A stretch of DNA of 35,061 nt from an uncultured Bacteroidia bacterium (lineage in GTDB: Bacteria > Bacteroidota > Bacteroidia > Bacteroidales > UBA932): assembly GCA_902774045.1 (NCBI GenBank), contig CACYGW010000020.1, positions 1 through 35,061 of the forward strand, read 5' to 3'. Below are positions 1 to 8,047 of this stretch, in pieces. Position numbers and translations under genes: made by a program. The notes below the pieces were generated by a model, which did no database searches, was not told the DNA's origin, and worked only from the letters and a program-made list of their open reading frames with translations. How positions within the stretch are numbered: the first letter of the stretch is position 1; every line of letters starts with the position of its first letter.

Positions 1-1
1 C

Positions 2-1510
2 TGGGCTATTGCAGATGAGATGAGAGGCTCTGTTGATGGATGGGATTTCAAGTCCTACATCCTGGGCATGCTCTTTTACAGGTATATCTCTGAAAATATT
101 ACTGCATACATCAACAAGGGTGAATGGGAGACAGGAAACAAGTCTTTCAACTATGCAGACCTTGATGATGCCACAGCAGAAGGAGCCAGGGATGAGATGG
201 TAGGTGTGAAGGGTTTCTTCATTCTCCCTTCCCAGCTCTTTGAGAATGTCTGCAAGGTATGTGATACTGACCCCAACCTGAATATGACCCTGGAGGCCAT
301 CTTTGCATCCATTGAAAACTCTGCAAAGGGAACAGAGAGTGAGGATGACTTCAAGGGATTGTTTGCAGATCTGGATGTCAATTCCAACAAGCTGGGAGCT
401 ACTGTCATCAAGAGAAATGAGAAACTGGTCAAGCTGTTAAGGGGTGTCCAGTCTATGAAGCTGGGAGACTACCAGAACAACACCATAGATGCCTTTGGAG
501 ATGCCTATGAGTACCTGATGGGTATGTATGCCAGCAATGCCGGCAAGTCTGGTGGAGAGTACTATACCCCCCAGGAAGTGAGTGAGCTCCTGACCAAGCT
601 GGCAACTGTTGGAAAGAAGCAAATCAATAAGGTCTATGACCCAGCCTGTGGTTCTGGTTCCCTGTTGTTGAAGGCAGCAAAGATACTGGGTAAGGACAAT
701 GTAAGACAGGGTTTCTTTGGACAGGAAATCAACCTGACCACCTACAACCTGTGCAGGATAAATATGTTCCTTCATGACATAGACTATGACAAGTTTGATA
801 TAGCCTGTGAGGATACCCTCTTGAGCCCACAGCACTGGGATGATGAACCCTTTGAAGTGATAGTTTCAAATCCACCCTATTCCATCAAGTGGAAAGGAGA
901 TGATGACATCACCCTTATCAATGACCCCAGGTTTGCACCAGCAGGTGTCCTGGCTCCCAAGTCCAAGGCTGACCTGGCCTTCATTATGCACTCCCTGGCC
1001 TGGCTGGCCACCAATGGTACAGCAGCCATAGTGTGTTTCCCTGGTGTTATGTACAGGGGTGGTGCAGAGAAGAAAATCAGGCAGTACCTGATTGACAACA
1101 ACTTTATTGACTGTATCATCCAGCTCCCTGACAACCTCTTCTTTGGAACCAGCATTGCCACCTGTATTATGGTGTTAAAGAAGGCCAAGAAGGACAACTG
1201 CACCCTGTTCATAGATGCCACCAAGGAATGTGTCAAGGTCACCAACTCCAACAAGCTGACAGAGGAGAACATCCAGAACATCCTTGATGTCTTTACTGAC
1301 AGAGAGGACAAGGAGCACATCTCCAAGCTGGTTTCCAATGATGTGATTGCAGAGGGAGATTATAATCTGTCTGTCTCAACCTATGTTGAACAGGAGGACA
1401 CCAGGGAGAAGGTGGATATTGTGAAGCTGAATGCAGAGTTGAAGGAGATTGTGGAGAAGGAGAACAAGCTCAGGGCAGAGATTGACAAGATTATTGCAGA
1501 ACTCCAATAA
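2..1510 (+). CDS. hsdM: Type I restriction-modification DNA methyltransferase subunit HsdM (5' end outside window)
   Basis: This is the N6-adenine methyltransferase subunit of a Type I restriction-modification system, working with HsdS to modify host DNA and as part of the restriction complex. The frame is open from base 2 and the first visible residues, ending in [15 protein letters not shown], match the HsdM N-terminal region, so the real start lies upstream; an ATG at 20 is internal. Counting from that ATG, SAM-binding motif I PACGSGS is at residues 208-214 and catalytic motif IV NPPY at 284-287. The C-terminus is a charged helix ending in AELQ, as in HsdM proteins. It heads the operon hsdM-hsdS-lipoprotein-hsdR. 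I saw only one CpG dinucleotide in the whole reading frame (541-542), very unlike the genes right of 6254. The catalytic motifs are intact. The family call is very secure. Confidence 0.96.
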   Translation, partial: WAIADEMRGSVDGWDFKSYILGMLFYRYISENITAYINKGEWETGNKSFNYADLDDATAEGARDEMVGVKGFFILPSQLFENVCKVCDTDPNLNMTLEAIFASIENSAKGTESEDDFKGLFADLDVNSNKLGATVIKRNEKLVKLLRGVQSMKLGDYQNNTIDAFGDAYEYLMGMYASNAGKSGGEYYTPQEVSELLTKLATVGKKQINKVYDPACGSGSLLLKAAKILGKDNVRQGFFGQEINLTTYNLCRINMFLHDIDYDKFDIACEDTLLSPQHWDDEPFEVIVSNPPYSIKWKGDDDITLINDPRFAPAGVLAPKSKADLAFIMHSLAWLATNGTAAIVCFPGVMYRGGAEKKIRQYLIDNNFIDCIIQLPDNLFFGTSIATCIMVLKKAKKDNCTLFIDATKECVKVTNSNKLTEENIQNILDVFTDREDKEHISKLVSNDVIAEGDYNLSVSTYVEQEDTREKVDIVKLNAELKEIVEKENKLRAEIDKIIAELQ

Positions 1511-2635
1511 GGTGGTGGGGAAGCCCCTGATGATGCAATAAAGGGGAAAGAACCTATTGGTGATTGTATCTACCCCATCTATTCAAATGGTGTTGGAGAA
1601 AATGCATTATGGGGATATGCACCATCTTATAGAATTGACAAGGTCAGTGTTACGTTTTCATCAATTGGTACTATTGGCTACCCAACAATTAGAGAATGCT
1701 ATTATACTCCAATCATAAGGTTAAAGGTTATATATCCTCAGAATGACTCAGAACTTAGTGTTTATTACCTGAAATATGCTTTGGAGACTGTTGAGTTTGA
1801 GAAACAGAAGTCATCTGTTCCAAATATCAATGCCAATATGATTAAGGCAATCTCTATTCCTGTCCCCCCTCTCCCTGTTCAGGAAGAGATTGTGAGAGTT
1901 TTAGATACTTTTGCAGAACTGCAAGCAGAACTGCAAGCAGAACTGCAAGCAGAACTGCAAAAAAGATTACAACAATACAACTATTACAGAGACAATCTTC
2001 TCTCTTTTGAAGGCAGGGAGGATATTGAATGGAAGAAACTTGGTGATGTTTGCATCATTAAAGGTAGAATAGGCTTTAGGGGATATACCAGAGACGACCA
2101 AGTTGATAATGGGGAAGGAGCTCTTTCATTGAGCCCAGGCAACATCCAAGATGGGCAATTGGACTATTCAACGGTTACATTTATTTCTTGGGCAAAATAT
2201 GAAGAGTCCCCTGAAATAATGACATACAATGGAGATGTAATATTTTGCAAGACAGGTTCTACTGTTGGGAAAGTCGCTTTGGTAAGAAATCTACCATATA
2301 AAGCAACTATTAACCCACAGCTTGTTGTATTAAAGGAAATAACTTGTAATGTGCCATATTTAGCCTATATTTTGGGAACAAACTATGTTCAAATTAAAGT
2401 GAAATCATTGGCAGGAGTAGGGTCTGTCCCTAATATTTCTCAAAAGGCTTTATCAGAAATTGAAATACCCGTCCCTCCTATGGCAGAACAGGAAAAGATA
2501 GCATCCATACTTGACAGATTTGAGACCCTGACCTATGACCTTTCAGCAGGTCTCCCAGCAGAGATTGAGAAGAGGAAGAAACAATATGAGTTTTACAGAG
2601 ATAAACTACTAACATTCAAAAGAAAGGAGGCATAA
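1511..2635 (+). CDS. hsdS: Type I specificity subunit HsdS, 5'-truncated (probably defective or half-subunit)
   Basis: HsdS chooses the DNA target through two target recognition domains (TRDs) separated by conserved helical spacers. Coding resemblance begins right after the hsdM stop and in the same frame: GEAPDDAIKG, YPIYSNG and TFSSIGTIGYPT are typical of the front part of a TRD. Then come a spacer (about 1900-2010) with four AELQ repeats, TRD2 (about 2030-2500) and a second spacer ending KRKKQYEFYRDKL. By comparison with family members, roughly 20-40 N-terminal codons are missing and no ATG or GTG start exists before most of TRD1 has passed. The first possible start, TTG at 1781, would give 284 residues holding spacer 1, TRD2 and spacer 2. 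That may be dead or a half-HsdS, a form known to dimerise in the EcoR124/EcoDXXI family. Its 3' end carries an AAGGAGG ribosome-binding site for the next gene. I cannot tell a genuine deletion from an assembly collapse. Confidence 0.8.
   Translation, partial: GGGEAPDDAIKGKEPIGDCIYPIYSNGVGENALWGYAPSYRIDKVSVTFSSIGTIGYPTIRECYYTPIIRLKVIYPQNDSELSVYYLKYALETVEFEKQKSSVPNINANMIKAISIPVPPLPVQEEIVRVLDTFAELQAELQAELQAELQKRLQQYNYYRDNLLSFEGREDIEWKKLGDVCIIKGRIGFRGYTRDDQVDNGEGALSLSPGNIQDGQLDYSTVTFISWAKYEESPEIMTYNGDVIFCKTGSTVGKVALVRNLPYKATINPQLVVLKEITCNVPYLAYILGTNYVQIKVKSLAGVGSVPNISQKALSEIEIPVPPMAEQEKIASILDRFETLTYDLSAGLPAEIEKRKKQYEFYRDKLLTFKRKEA
1913..1960 (+). repeat. Four 12-bp tandem repeats encoding AELQ in the HsdS central spacer
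   Basis: The unit GCAGAACTGCAA occurs four times head to tail with no mismatch and stays in frame, giving AELQ four times in the helical linker between TRD1 and TRD2. In EcoR124I and EcoR124II, two versus three TAEL repeats in the same place change the non-specific gap in the recognition sequence by one base. Slippage here would keep the frame and could change target spacing in the same way. Each unit with its preceding TT also contains the inverted arms TTGCAG/CTGCAA, which may help slippage. Confidence 0.92.
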
Positions 2636-2636
2636 A

Positions 2637-3128
2637 ATGAAATCATTTAGACACATCCTTATCCTATTGTCCATAGCCCTTGCACTTGCAAGTTGTGGTG
2701 TCCCAAGATATGCAACTATTTCCGGCAAGCCAGACCTATCAAAGTACAAGTATGTCTATATCACACCAACATCTGAAAGGACTTCTGTTAAAGGTGGAAC
2801 ATATGGTAATCAATATGGTGTCTTTGGTTCTACATCCAGTAAAAGCATAATCCCTTCTGATGTGATTGCAGGTAGTTTTATGAAACAGGGTTTTGTCAGG
2901 ATACCAGAGATAAATGATGCCCAGAAGGCACAAACCCTAGTGGTCAGTTTTGGTGAGAGTGGTAGAAAAAAACATGTACTTGGTTATTCAATAGAGGTTA
3001 CTATTCAACTGTTAGATGCAGCAACCTATGAATTGATATGTAGTACAACTGCTGAAGGTATGGGAGAAACAGAGACAGATGGTGTGAGGAAAGCCACCAC
3101 TAAATGTCTTGATGCCATTTTCCAGTAA
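2637..3128 (+). CDS. Small predicted lipoprotein embedded in the hsd operon
   Basis: The 163-residue product has a lipoprotein signal (MKSFRHILILLSIALALASC) with lipobox cysteine at residue 20, so it should be lipidated and sit in the cell envelope. The mature part is a small alpha/beta-looking domain with a Gly/Tyr/Ser-rich stretch around residues 53-70. It loosely recalls DUF4136-like or CsgG-like lipoproteins, but I do not recognise a family with confidence. The ATG lies two bases after the hsdS stop and uses the AAGGAGG inside the hsdS end; the stop is six bases before hsdR. It is therefore an integral operon member, and it shares the near-absence of CpG (one at 2723-2724), so it arrived with the island. 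A lipoprotein has no known role in Type I restriction. An envelope or anti-phage accessory role is conjecture. Confidence 0.8.
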   Translation: MKSFRHILILLSIALALASCGVPRYATISGKPDLSKYKYVYITPTSERTSVKGGTYGNQYGVFGSTSSKSIIPSDVIAGSFMKQGFVRIPEINDAQKAQTLVVSFGESGRKKHVLGYSIEVTIQLLDAATYELICSTTAEGMGETETDGVRKATTKCLDAIFQ

Positions 3129-3134
3129 TAGCCT

Positions 3135-6100
3135 ATGTCCCAATACAATATCATAGCAGAAAGCACAGAATATACTGTTGTCTCTGAATATGAGAAGGCA
3201 GTACAGACTTCTGATGCATACCAGAGTGAGGCTGACCTGGAAAAGGAGTTCATCCACCTTCTGGGGGAACAGGGGTATGATTACCTACCCATCCACACAG
3301 AGGCTGACCTTGTCTCCAACCTCAGGACACAGTTGGAGAAACTCAACTCCTACCTCTTCACAGACAAGGAGTGGGAGACCTTCTTCAACACATGCATAGC
3401 CAACAAGAATGATGATATTGTAGCCAAGACAGCCAAGATACAGGAGGACTACATCCAGGTTCTCAAAAGGGATACAGGAGAGAGCCAGAACATCTACCTG
3501 ATTGACAAGACCAACATCCACAACAACTTTGTCCAAGTCATCAACCAGTATGTAGAGGAAGGTGGGGCACATGACACCAGGTATGATGTGACCATCCTTG
3601 TCAATGGTCTTCCCCTGGTACATGTTGAACTCAAAAGAAGGGGTGTCCAACTCAAAGAAGCCTTCAACCAGATAAACAGATACCAGAGGGACAGTTTCTG
3701 GGCTGGATGTGGTCTCTATGAGTATGTGCAGGTGTTTGTCATCTCCAATGGAACCAACACCAAGTACTACTCCAACACCACCAGGTCTAACCACCTGAAA
3801 GAACAGGAACTGGGAGGAAGGAACAAGTCCAAGAGGACATCCAACTCATTTGAGTTCTCATCCTTCTGGGCTGACAGCAACAACAAGGTCATCACAGACC
3901 TCCTGGACTTCACCAAGACCTTCTTCTCCAAACACACCCTCCTGAATATCCTGACCAGATATTGTGTCTTCACCAGTGAGAAGATGCTGATGGTGATGAG
4001 ACCCTACCAGATTGCAGCCACAGAGAGGATAATCCAGAGGATAAATGTAGCCAACAACTACAAGCTTTATGGCAGCATCAAGGGTGGTGGATACATCTGG
4101 CATACCACTGGTTCAGGAAAGACCCTGACCTCATTCAAGACTGCACAGCTGGCATCCAGGCTCCCTTACATAGACAAGGTTCTCTTTGTGGTTGACAGGA
4201 AAGACCTGGACTACCAGACAATGAAGGAGTACAACAGATTTGAGGATGGTGCAGCAAATGGTAACACCTCCACAGCAGTACTCCAAAGACAGTTGGAAAA
4301 CAGGGACAAGAATGGTGGGTTCCATGATTACAGGATTATTGTCACCACCATCCAGAAACTCTCCATCTTTGTCCAGAAGAATAAGAACCACCCAGTCTTC
4401 CAACAGAGGCTGGTGATCATCTTTGATGAGTGTCACAGAAGTAACTTTGGTGAGATGCATGCAGCCATCACCAAGAACTTCAAGAAGTACAACCTCTTTG
4501 GTTTCACAGGTACTCCCATCTTTGCACAGAATGCAGGGACAGGTGGTGATTTGAGATTGAAGACCACCCAGCAGGCCTTTGGTGACAAGCTCCATACCTA
4601 CACCATTGTGGATGCAATCAATGATGAGAATGTCCTTCCTTTCAGGATTGACTACATCAATACCATCAAGGAGAAGGAAGGCATCCTGGACAAGCAGATA
4701 TCAGCCATAGACAGGGAGAAGGCAATGGCCTCCCCTGAAAGAGTGTCCCAGGTGGTGAAGTACATCCTTGACCACTTTGACCAGAAGACCAAGAGGAGTT
4801 CCTTCTACACCTTCAGGGTACTGGATGACATCCATAAGGTGGCCACTGCAAAGAAGGATGCAAAGATTGTTGAACACAAGACAGAACAGAAGATTGGTGG
4901 TTTCAATGCAATGTTTGCAGTGGCCTCCATCCCTATGGCCAAGGCCTATTACAGTGAGTTCAAGAAACAGCAGGAAGACCTTCCAGAAGCCCAGAGAATA
5001 AAGGTGGCAACCATCTACTCCTATGGGGCAAATGAAGAGGAAATAGATGGAATTCTGGCAGAAGAGAATCCTGAAAGCACCACCAACCTTGACCAGCAGT
5101 CCAGAGACTTCCTGGAAGGTGCAATCAAGGACTACAACAAGATGTTCTCCACCAACTATGACACTTCCAGTGACAAGTTCCAGAACTACTACAAAGACCT
5201 GTCTTTGAGGATGAAGAACAGACAGGTGGATATCCTGATAGTGGTCAATATGTTCCTGACAGGATTTGATGCCACCACCCTGAACACCCTGTTTGTGGAT
5301 AAGAACCTTAAACAACACGGACTGATACAGGCATTTTCCAGAACTAACAGAATACTGAACTCTGTAAAGACATTTGGTAATATTGTTTGTTTCAGAGACC
5401 TCCAACAAGCCACAGATGATGCAATTGCCCTGTTTGGGGACAAGGATGCCAGCTCCATTGTCATACTCAAAGACTTCTGGTCATACTACAATGGTTATGA
5501 CACAGAGAAGGGCAAGCACTGTTATGGTTACAAGGAGCTGGTGGAGCAGCTCCAGGAAGAGTTCCCAGAGGGAGAACCCATCATTGGAGAAGAGGCAGAA
5601 AAGAGGTTCATCGGGCTGTATGGAAGCCTCCTGAAATCCATCAACATCCTTTCTACCTTTGACCAGTTTGAGGGACAGGAAATCCTTTCTGACAGGCAGT
5701 TACAGGACTACCAGAGTAACTACCTTGACCTACAGGACAAATGGAGGAAGAGAAAGAACAGTGACAAGGAAAACATCAATGATGACCTTGTGTTTGAGAC
5801 AGAGCTCATAAGACAGGTGGAAATCAATATAGATTACATCCTTCTCCTGGTTCAGAAGTACCACGAAACTAACTGCACCAATAAAGAGATTCTGGTAAAT
5901 ATCACCAAGGCCATTGGGTCAAGCTTGAATCTCAGGAGCAAGAAAGAACTAATTGAGAACTTCATCAGCAGTGTAAACGCAGTTGCCGATGTTGAACAGA
6001 GTTGGAGGAATTATGTGCAGTCCCGGAAGGAAGAGGATCTGAAAGAACTCATCGAGAGTGAGAACCTGAAGCCAGAAGAGACCATCAAGTTCATAGAGAG

Positions 6101-6254
6101 CAGTTTCAGGGATGGTCAGGTGAGAACCACCGGTACAGACATAGATAAGATACTTCCTCCTATGTCAAGGTTTGGAGCCGATAACAGACAGGAGAAAAAG
6201 AAGACTGTCACCGAGAAGTTACAAGCCTTCTTTGAAAGGTACTTTGGCTTGTAA
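3135..6254 (+). CDS. hsdR: Type I restriction enzyme endonuclease/translocase subunit HsdR
   Basis: HsdR translocates DNA using ATP and cleaves unmodified DNA, as part of the complex with HsdM and HsdS. The 1039-residue length is usual. In order: a PD-(D/E)xK nuclease with D151 and E165-L-K167; SF2 helicase Walker A TTGSGKT at 324-330; DECH box at 431-434; motif III GFTGTP at 456-461; motif VI QAFSRTNR at 732-739; and a C-terminal helical region that normally docks on the methyltransferase core. All key residues are present, so the enzyme looks active. The ATG lies six bases after the lipoprotein stop. Bases 3135-5317 contain no CpG that I could see, and arginine is encoded by AGA/AGG there; about ten CpGs appear after 5317, mostly after 5600, suggesting a mosaic 3' end. 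The stop codon touches the stop codon of the convergent gene at 6255. Confidence 0.97.
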   Translation: MSQYNIIAESTEYTVVSEYEKAVQTSDAYQSEADLEKEFIHLLGEQGYDYLPIHTEADLVSNLRTQLEKLNSYLFTDKEWETFFNTCIANKNDDIVAKTAKIQEDYIQVLKRDTGESQNIYLIDKTNIHNNFVQVINQYVEEGGAHDTRYDVTILVNGLPLVHVELKRRGVQLKEAFNQINRYQRDSFWAGCGLYEYVQVFVISNGTNTKYYSNTTRSNHLKEQELGGRNKSKRTSNSFEFSSFWADSNNKVITDLLDFTKTFFSKHTLLNILTRYCVFTSEKMLMVMRPYQIAATERIIQRINVANNYKLYGSIKGGGYIWHTTGSGKTLTSFKTAQLASRLPYIDKVLFVVDRKDLDYQTMKEYNRFEDGAANGNTSTAVLQRQLENRDKNGGFHDYRIIVTTIQKLSIFVQKNKNHPVFQQRLVIIFDECHRSNFGEMHAAITKNFKKYNLFGFTGTPIFAQNAGTGGDLRLKTTQQAFGDKLHTYTIVDAINDENVLPFRIDYINTIKEKEGILDKQISAIDREKAMASPERVSQVVKYILDHFDQKTKRSSFYTFRVLDDIHKVATAKKDAKIVEHKTEQKIGGFNAMFAVASIPMAKAYYSEFKKQQEDLPEAQRIKVATIYSYGANEEEIDGILAEENPESTTNLDQQSRDFLEGAIKDYNKMFSTNYDTSSDKFQNYYKDLSLRMKNRQVDILIVVNMFLTGFDATTLNTLFVDKNLKQHGLIQAFSRTNRILNSVKTFGNIVCFRDLQQATDDAIALFGDKDASSIVILKDFWSYYNGYDTEKGKHCYGYKELVEQLQEEFPEGEPIIGEEAEKRFIGLYGSLLKSINILSTFDQFEGQEILSDRQLQDYQSNYLDLQDKWRKRKNSDKENINDDLVFETELIRQVEINIDYILLLVQKYHETNCTNKEILVNITKAIGSSLNLRSKKELIENFISSVNAVADVEQSWRNYVQSRKEEDLKELIESENLKPEETIKFIESSFRDGQVRTTGTDIDKILPPMSRFGADNRQEKKKTVTEKLQAFFERYFGL

Positions 6255-7937
6255 TTATTTCGCGGGCTTTTCCTGCTTACGGGCGGTGGCAACGGTGACG
6301 GATTCGCCGTTGCGGAAGGCTACGATGAAGGCGGTTTTGAAGCCGGCCTTCTTTACCTTGTTAAGGTTGGACAGGGCGTCATTGTAGGTCCTGAAGAGGC
6401 CGGCGAAGTAGGTGTATTTGGCGGCGCCGGTCTTGCGGGAGAATACAGGGCTCAGGCCCTTGAGGTCCTTGACCTCTGCGGGGCTGTTCTTGGAGAATAT
6501 CTGAATCTGATAAACTATCCCTTCCGGCAAATTGTTATCCTCTGCAAAGCGGCCCTCGGGCAGAATCATAAAGGAATAGTCGAACTCGGGCTCCGGCTTC
6601 TCTACCTTCATCTGCAACTCCGGCCCAAGACTCCTGGCAGAGAAGGCGTAGCCTTGGTCGGCCCCCTTCACTTCTTTGTCGGCCAAAGCCTGAACCTTGT
6701 CAAAATCAAGGGTTTTACCGGATAGTATCATATCCATCTCCAGTTTCTGCAGCTCCCGGTTGGCTGTATTAAGGGCCTCCTCCAGAGAAACTATCGACTC
6801 TTCATAAGAAAGGAGCTTCCCGGCTATTGCCCGGCGGCCGGCCTCGTCGGCCAGGACGTACAGGTCGCGGGCAGCATCGGCCTCGGTAACCTTTATTCTA
6901 ATGGTGTCCCTTATATGCTTTATTTGAAGGACCTTGTCTACGTATTCCCGGAGTACGCCGGAGCTGTCGTCCAAAGAAGAAGACAGGACCTCGTTATCTA
7001 CCTGAGCAGCATTGTCTCCGGGCAGAAGGGAGGCCAGCGCACGAATCTCTTCACTCTCGTCTTCTACCATGGAATGCATAGGGAGGCTGTCGTACTCCAG
7101 CACATAGACATAGACGCTGTCCTTGGAGCAATCCCTGTTGGAAGCAAAGATGGTATGCTTGCCGTCGGTGGTATTTATAAGAAGGAAGTCGTCGTAGGGC
7201 GACGAGAACGGGAATCCCAGGTTGGAGGGTGTGCCCCAATCGTTGATGGTATCGTCCCAAAGGGAAACGTAAAGATCGTACCCGCCCATACCGTAAAGGC
7301 CGTCGGAGGCAAAATACATTGCCTTGCCATCATTGCTAAGAATAGGGAAAATCTCGTTGCCGGAAGAAGTGATGTGCTCTGCAGCCAAGGCGGGCGCCGT
7401 CCAGACAGTATCGGCAAAATCTGTCCTATAAATATTTAGGGCCCCATCGGCATCGGCCGCACTATAATAAATGGTAGGCTCGTTCCCCCGGACGAAGGTT
7501 GCCTTCTGTAGGGGCGATGGTGCTATGGAATCCAGTACGTTGGGTACAGCCCTCCAGGATTTGTCCGGCATTGGATAATAGAGGAAGAAGTCTTCAAGAG
7601 AGAAGCGCTGGCGGGCCACTACGGTGGGCTTGCTGCAGTAGGAAAGCATGCTTAGGCCGTTGCGCGACAGCATTGCCTCTTCTTCTGCCCGCAGGCGGGA
7701 AAGGCTGTCGGGCGCTGCAAGTGCCGCATCGTCAAAGGATTCGGCGGAAGCGCCAAAGCAATAGGCTTTGCGAAGCGAATCCCCTTCACGGAGCAAAAGG
7801 GCAAAGGTATCTACCGAATCCTTTTGCACCAGATACCCGTAAGAAGGAGCACAAGTCAGGGATGGCGCAAAAGACTCTGCCATAATGGCAAAGCAAAATA
7901 ATGCCGGTATAATAAGATTTGCTGCTTTTTTCTTCAT
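6255..7937 (-). CDS. Envelope protein with PD40-like propeller repeats and SPOR-like C-terminal domain
   Basis: I chose the ATG at 7937 (560 residues) because MKKKAANLIIPALFCFAIMA begins a clear signal peptide; an in-frame TTG 21 bases upstream is less likely. Residues about 150-285 look like PD40/WD40-like propeller blades (IFPILSNDGKAMYFASDG, then DLYVSLWDD and DGKHTIFASNRDC), as found in the periplasmic part of OmpA-like Bacteroidota proteins. Residues about 330-425 are predicted helical/coiled-coil. Residues about 473-545 (YQIQIFSKNS, then YFAGLFRTYNDAL) resemble a SPOR domain, which binds denuded peptidoglycan glycans. A cell-wall-linked envelope role is inferred. There is no OmpA domain. 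It is transcribed divergently from secDF; its own -7 box TAAATTTG lies at 7956-7963. Precise function unknown. Confidence 0.75.
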   Translation of the reverse strand: MKKKAANLIIPALFCFAIMAESFAPSLTCAPSYGYLVQKDSVDTFALLLREGDSLRKAYCFGASAESFDDAALAAPDSLSRLRAEEEAMLSRNGLSMLSYCSKPTVVARQRFSLEDFFLYYPMPDKSWRAVPNVLDSIAPSPLQKATFVRGNEPTIYYSAADADGALNIYRTDFADTVWTAPALAAEHITSSGNEIFPILSNDGKAMYFASDGLYGMGGYDLYVSLWDDTINDWGTPSNLGFPFSSPYDDFLLINTTDGKHTIFASNRDCSKDSVYVYVLEYDSLPMHSMVEDESEEIRALASLLPGDNAAQVDNEVLSSSLDDSSGVLREYVDKVLQIKHIRDTIRIKVTEADAARDLYVLADEAGRRAIAGKLLSYEESIVSLEEALNTANRELQKLEMDMILSGKTLDFDKVQALADKEVKGADQGYAFSARSLGPELQMKVEKPEPEFDYSFMILPEGRFAEDNNLPEGIVYQIQIFSKNSPAEVKDLKGLSPVFSRKTGAAKYTYFAGLFRTYNDALSNLNKVKKAGFKTAFIVAFRNGESVTVATARKQEKPAK

Positions 7938-7955
7938 TTCTCTATGTTGAGCCTG

Positions 7956-7963
7956 CAAATTTA
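7956..7963 (-). promoter_or_regulatory. Predicted -7 box of the PD40/SPOR gene
   Basis: The minus strand reads TAAATTTG, matching the Bacteroidota consensus TAnnTTTG, 18 bases before the ATG at 7937. No clear -33 TTTG is seen at the usual 19-21 bp spacing. It lies 12 bp from the oppositely oriented -7 box of secDF. Confidence 0.45.
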
Positions 7964-7975
7964 GAAAATAATTTA

Positions 7976-7983
7976 TAACTTTG
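7976..7983 (+). promoter_or_regulatory. Predicted -7 box of secDF
   Basis: TAACTTTG matches TAnnTTTG and lies 64 bases before the secDF ATG, predicting a leader of roughly 55-60 nt. The -33 element is not obvious. It faces away from the -7 box at 7956-7963, so the two divergent transcription units share one short promoter region. Confidence 0.5.
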
Positions 7984-8047
7984 CCGTCTATTTTGCCGAA
8001 ATGCGAAATAACGCCAACGAAATAATAATTTTAAAACCATAAATACA

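Noticed and set aside
1508..1510. hsdM TAA as a read-through or recoded stop giving a fused HsdM-HsdS
   Set aside because: No recoding signal is seen, and HsdM ends at its usual place; kept only as a possibility in the hsdS finding.
1913..1960. Tandem repeat as a CRISPR-like or mobile-element repeat
   Set aside because: Units are 12 bp, contiguous, in frame and in the known HsdS spacer position.
1..6254. Prophage or transposon carrying the hsd genes
   Set aside because: No integrase, transposase, phage gene, terminal repeat or target duplication is visible inside the window.
7938..7958. TTG start 21 bases upstream for the PD40/SPOR gene
   Set aside because: The ATG at 7937 begins a typical signal peptide, and the predicted -7 box overlaps the TTG.
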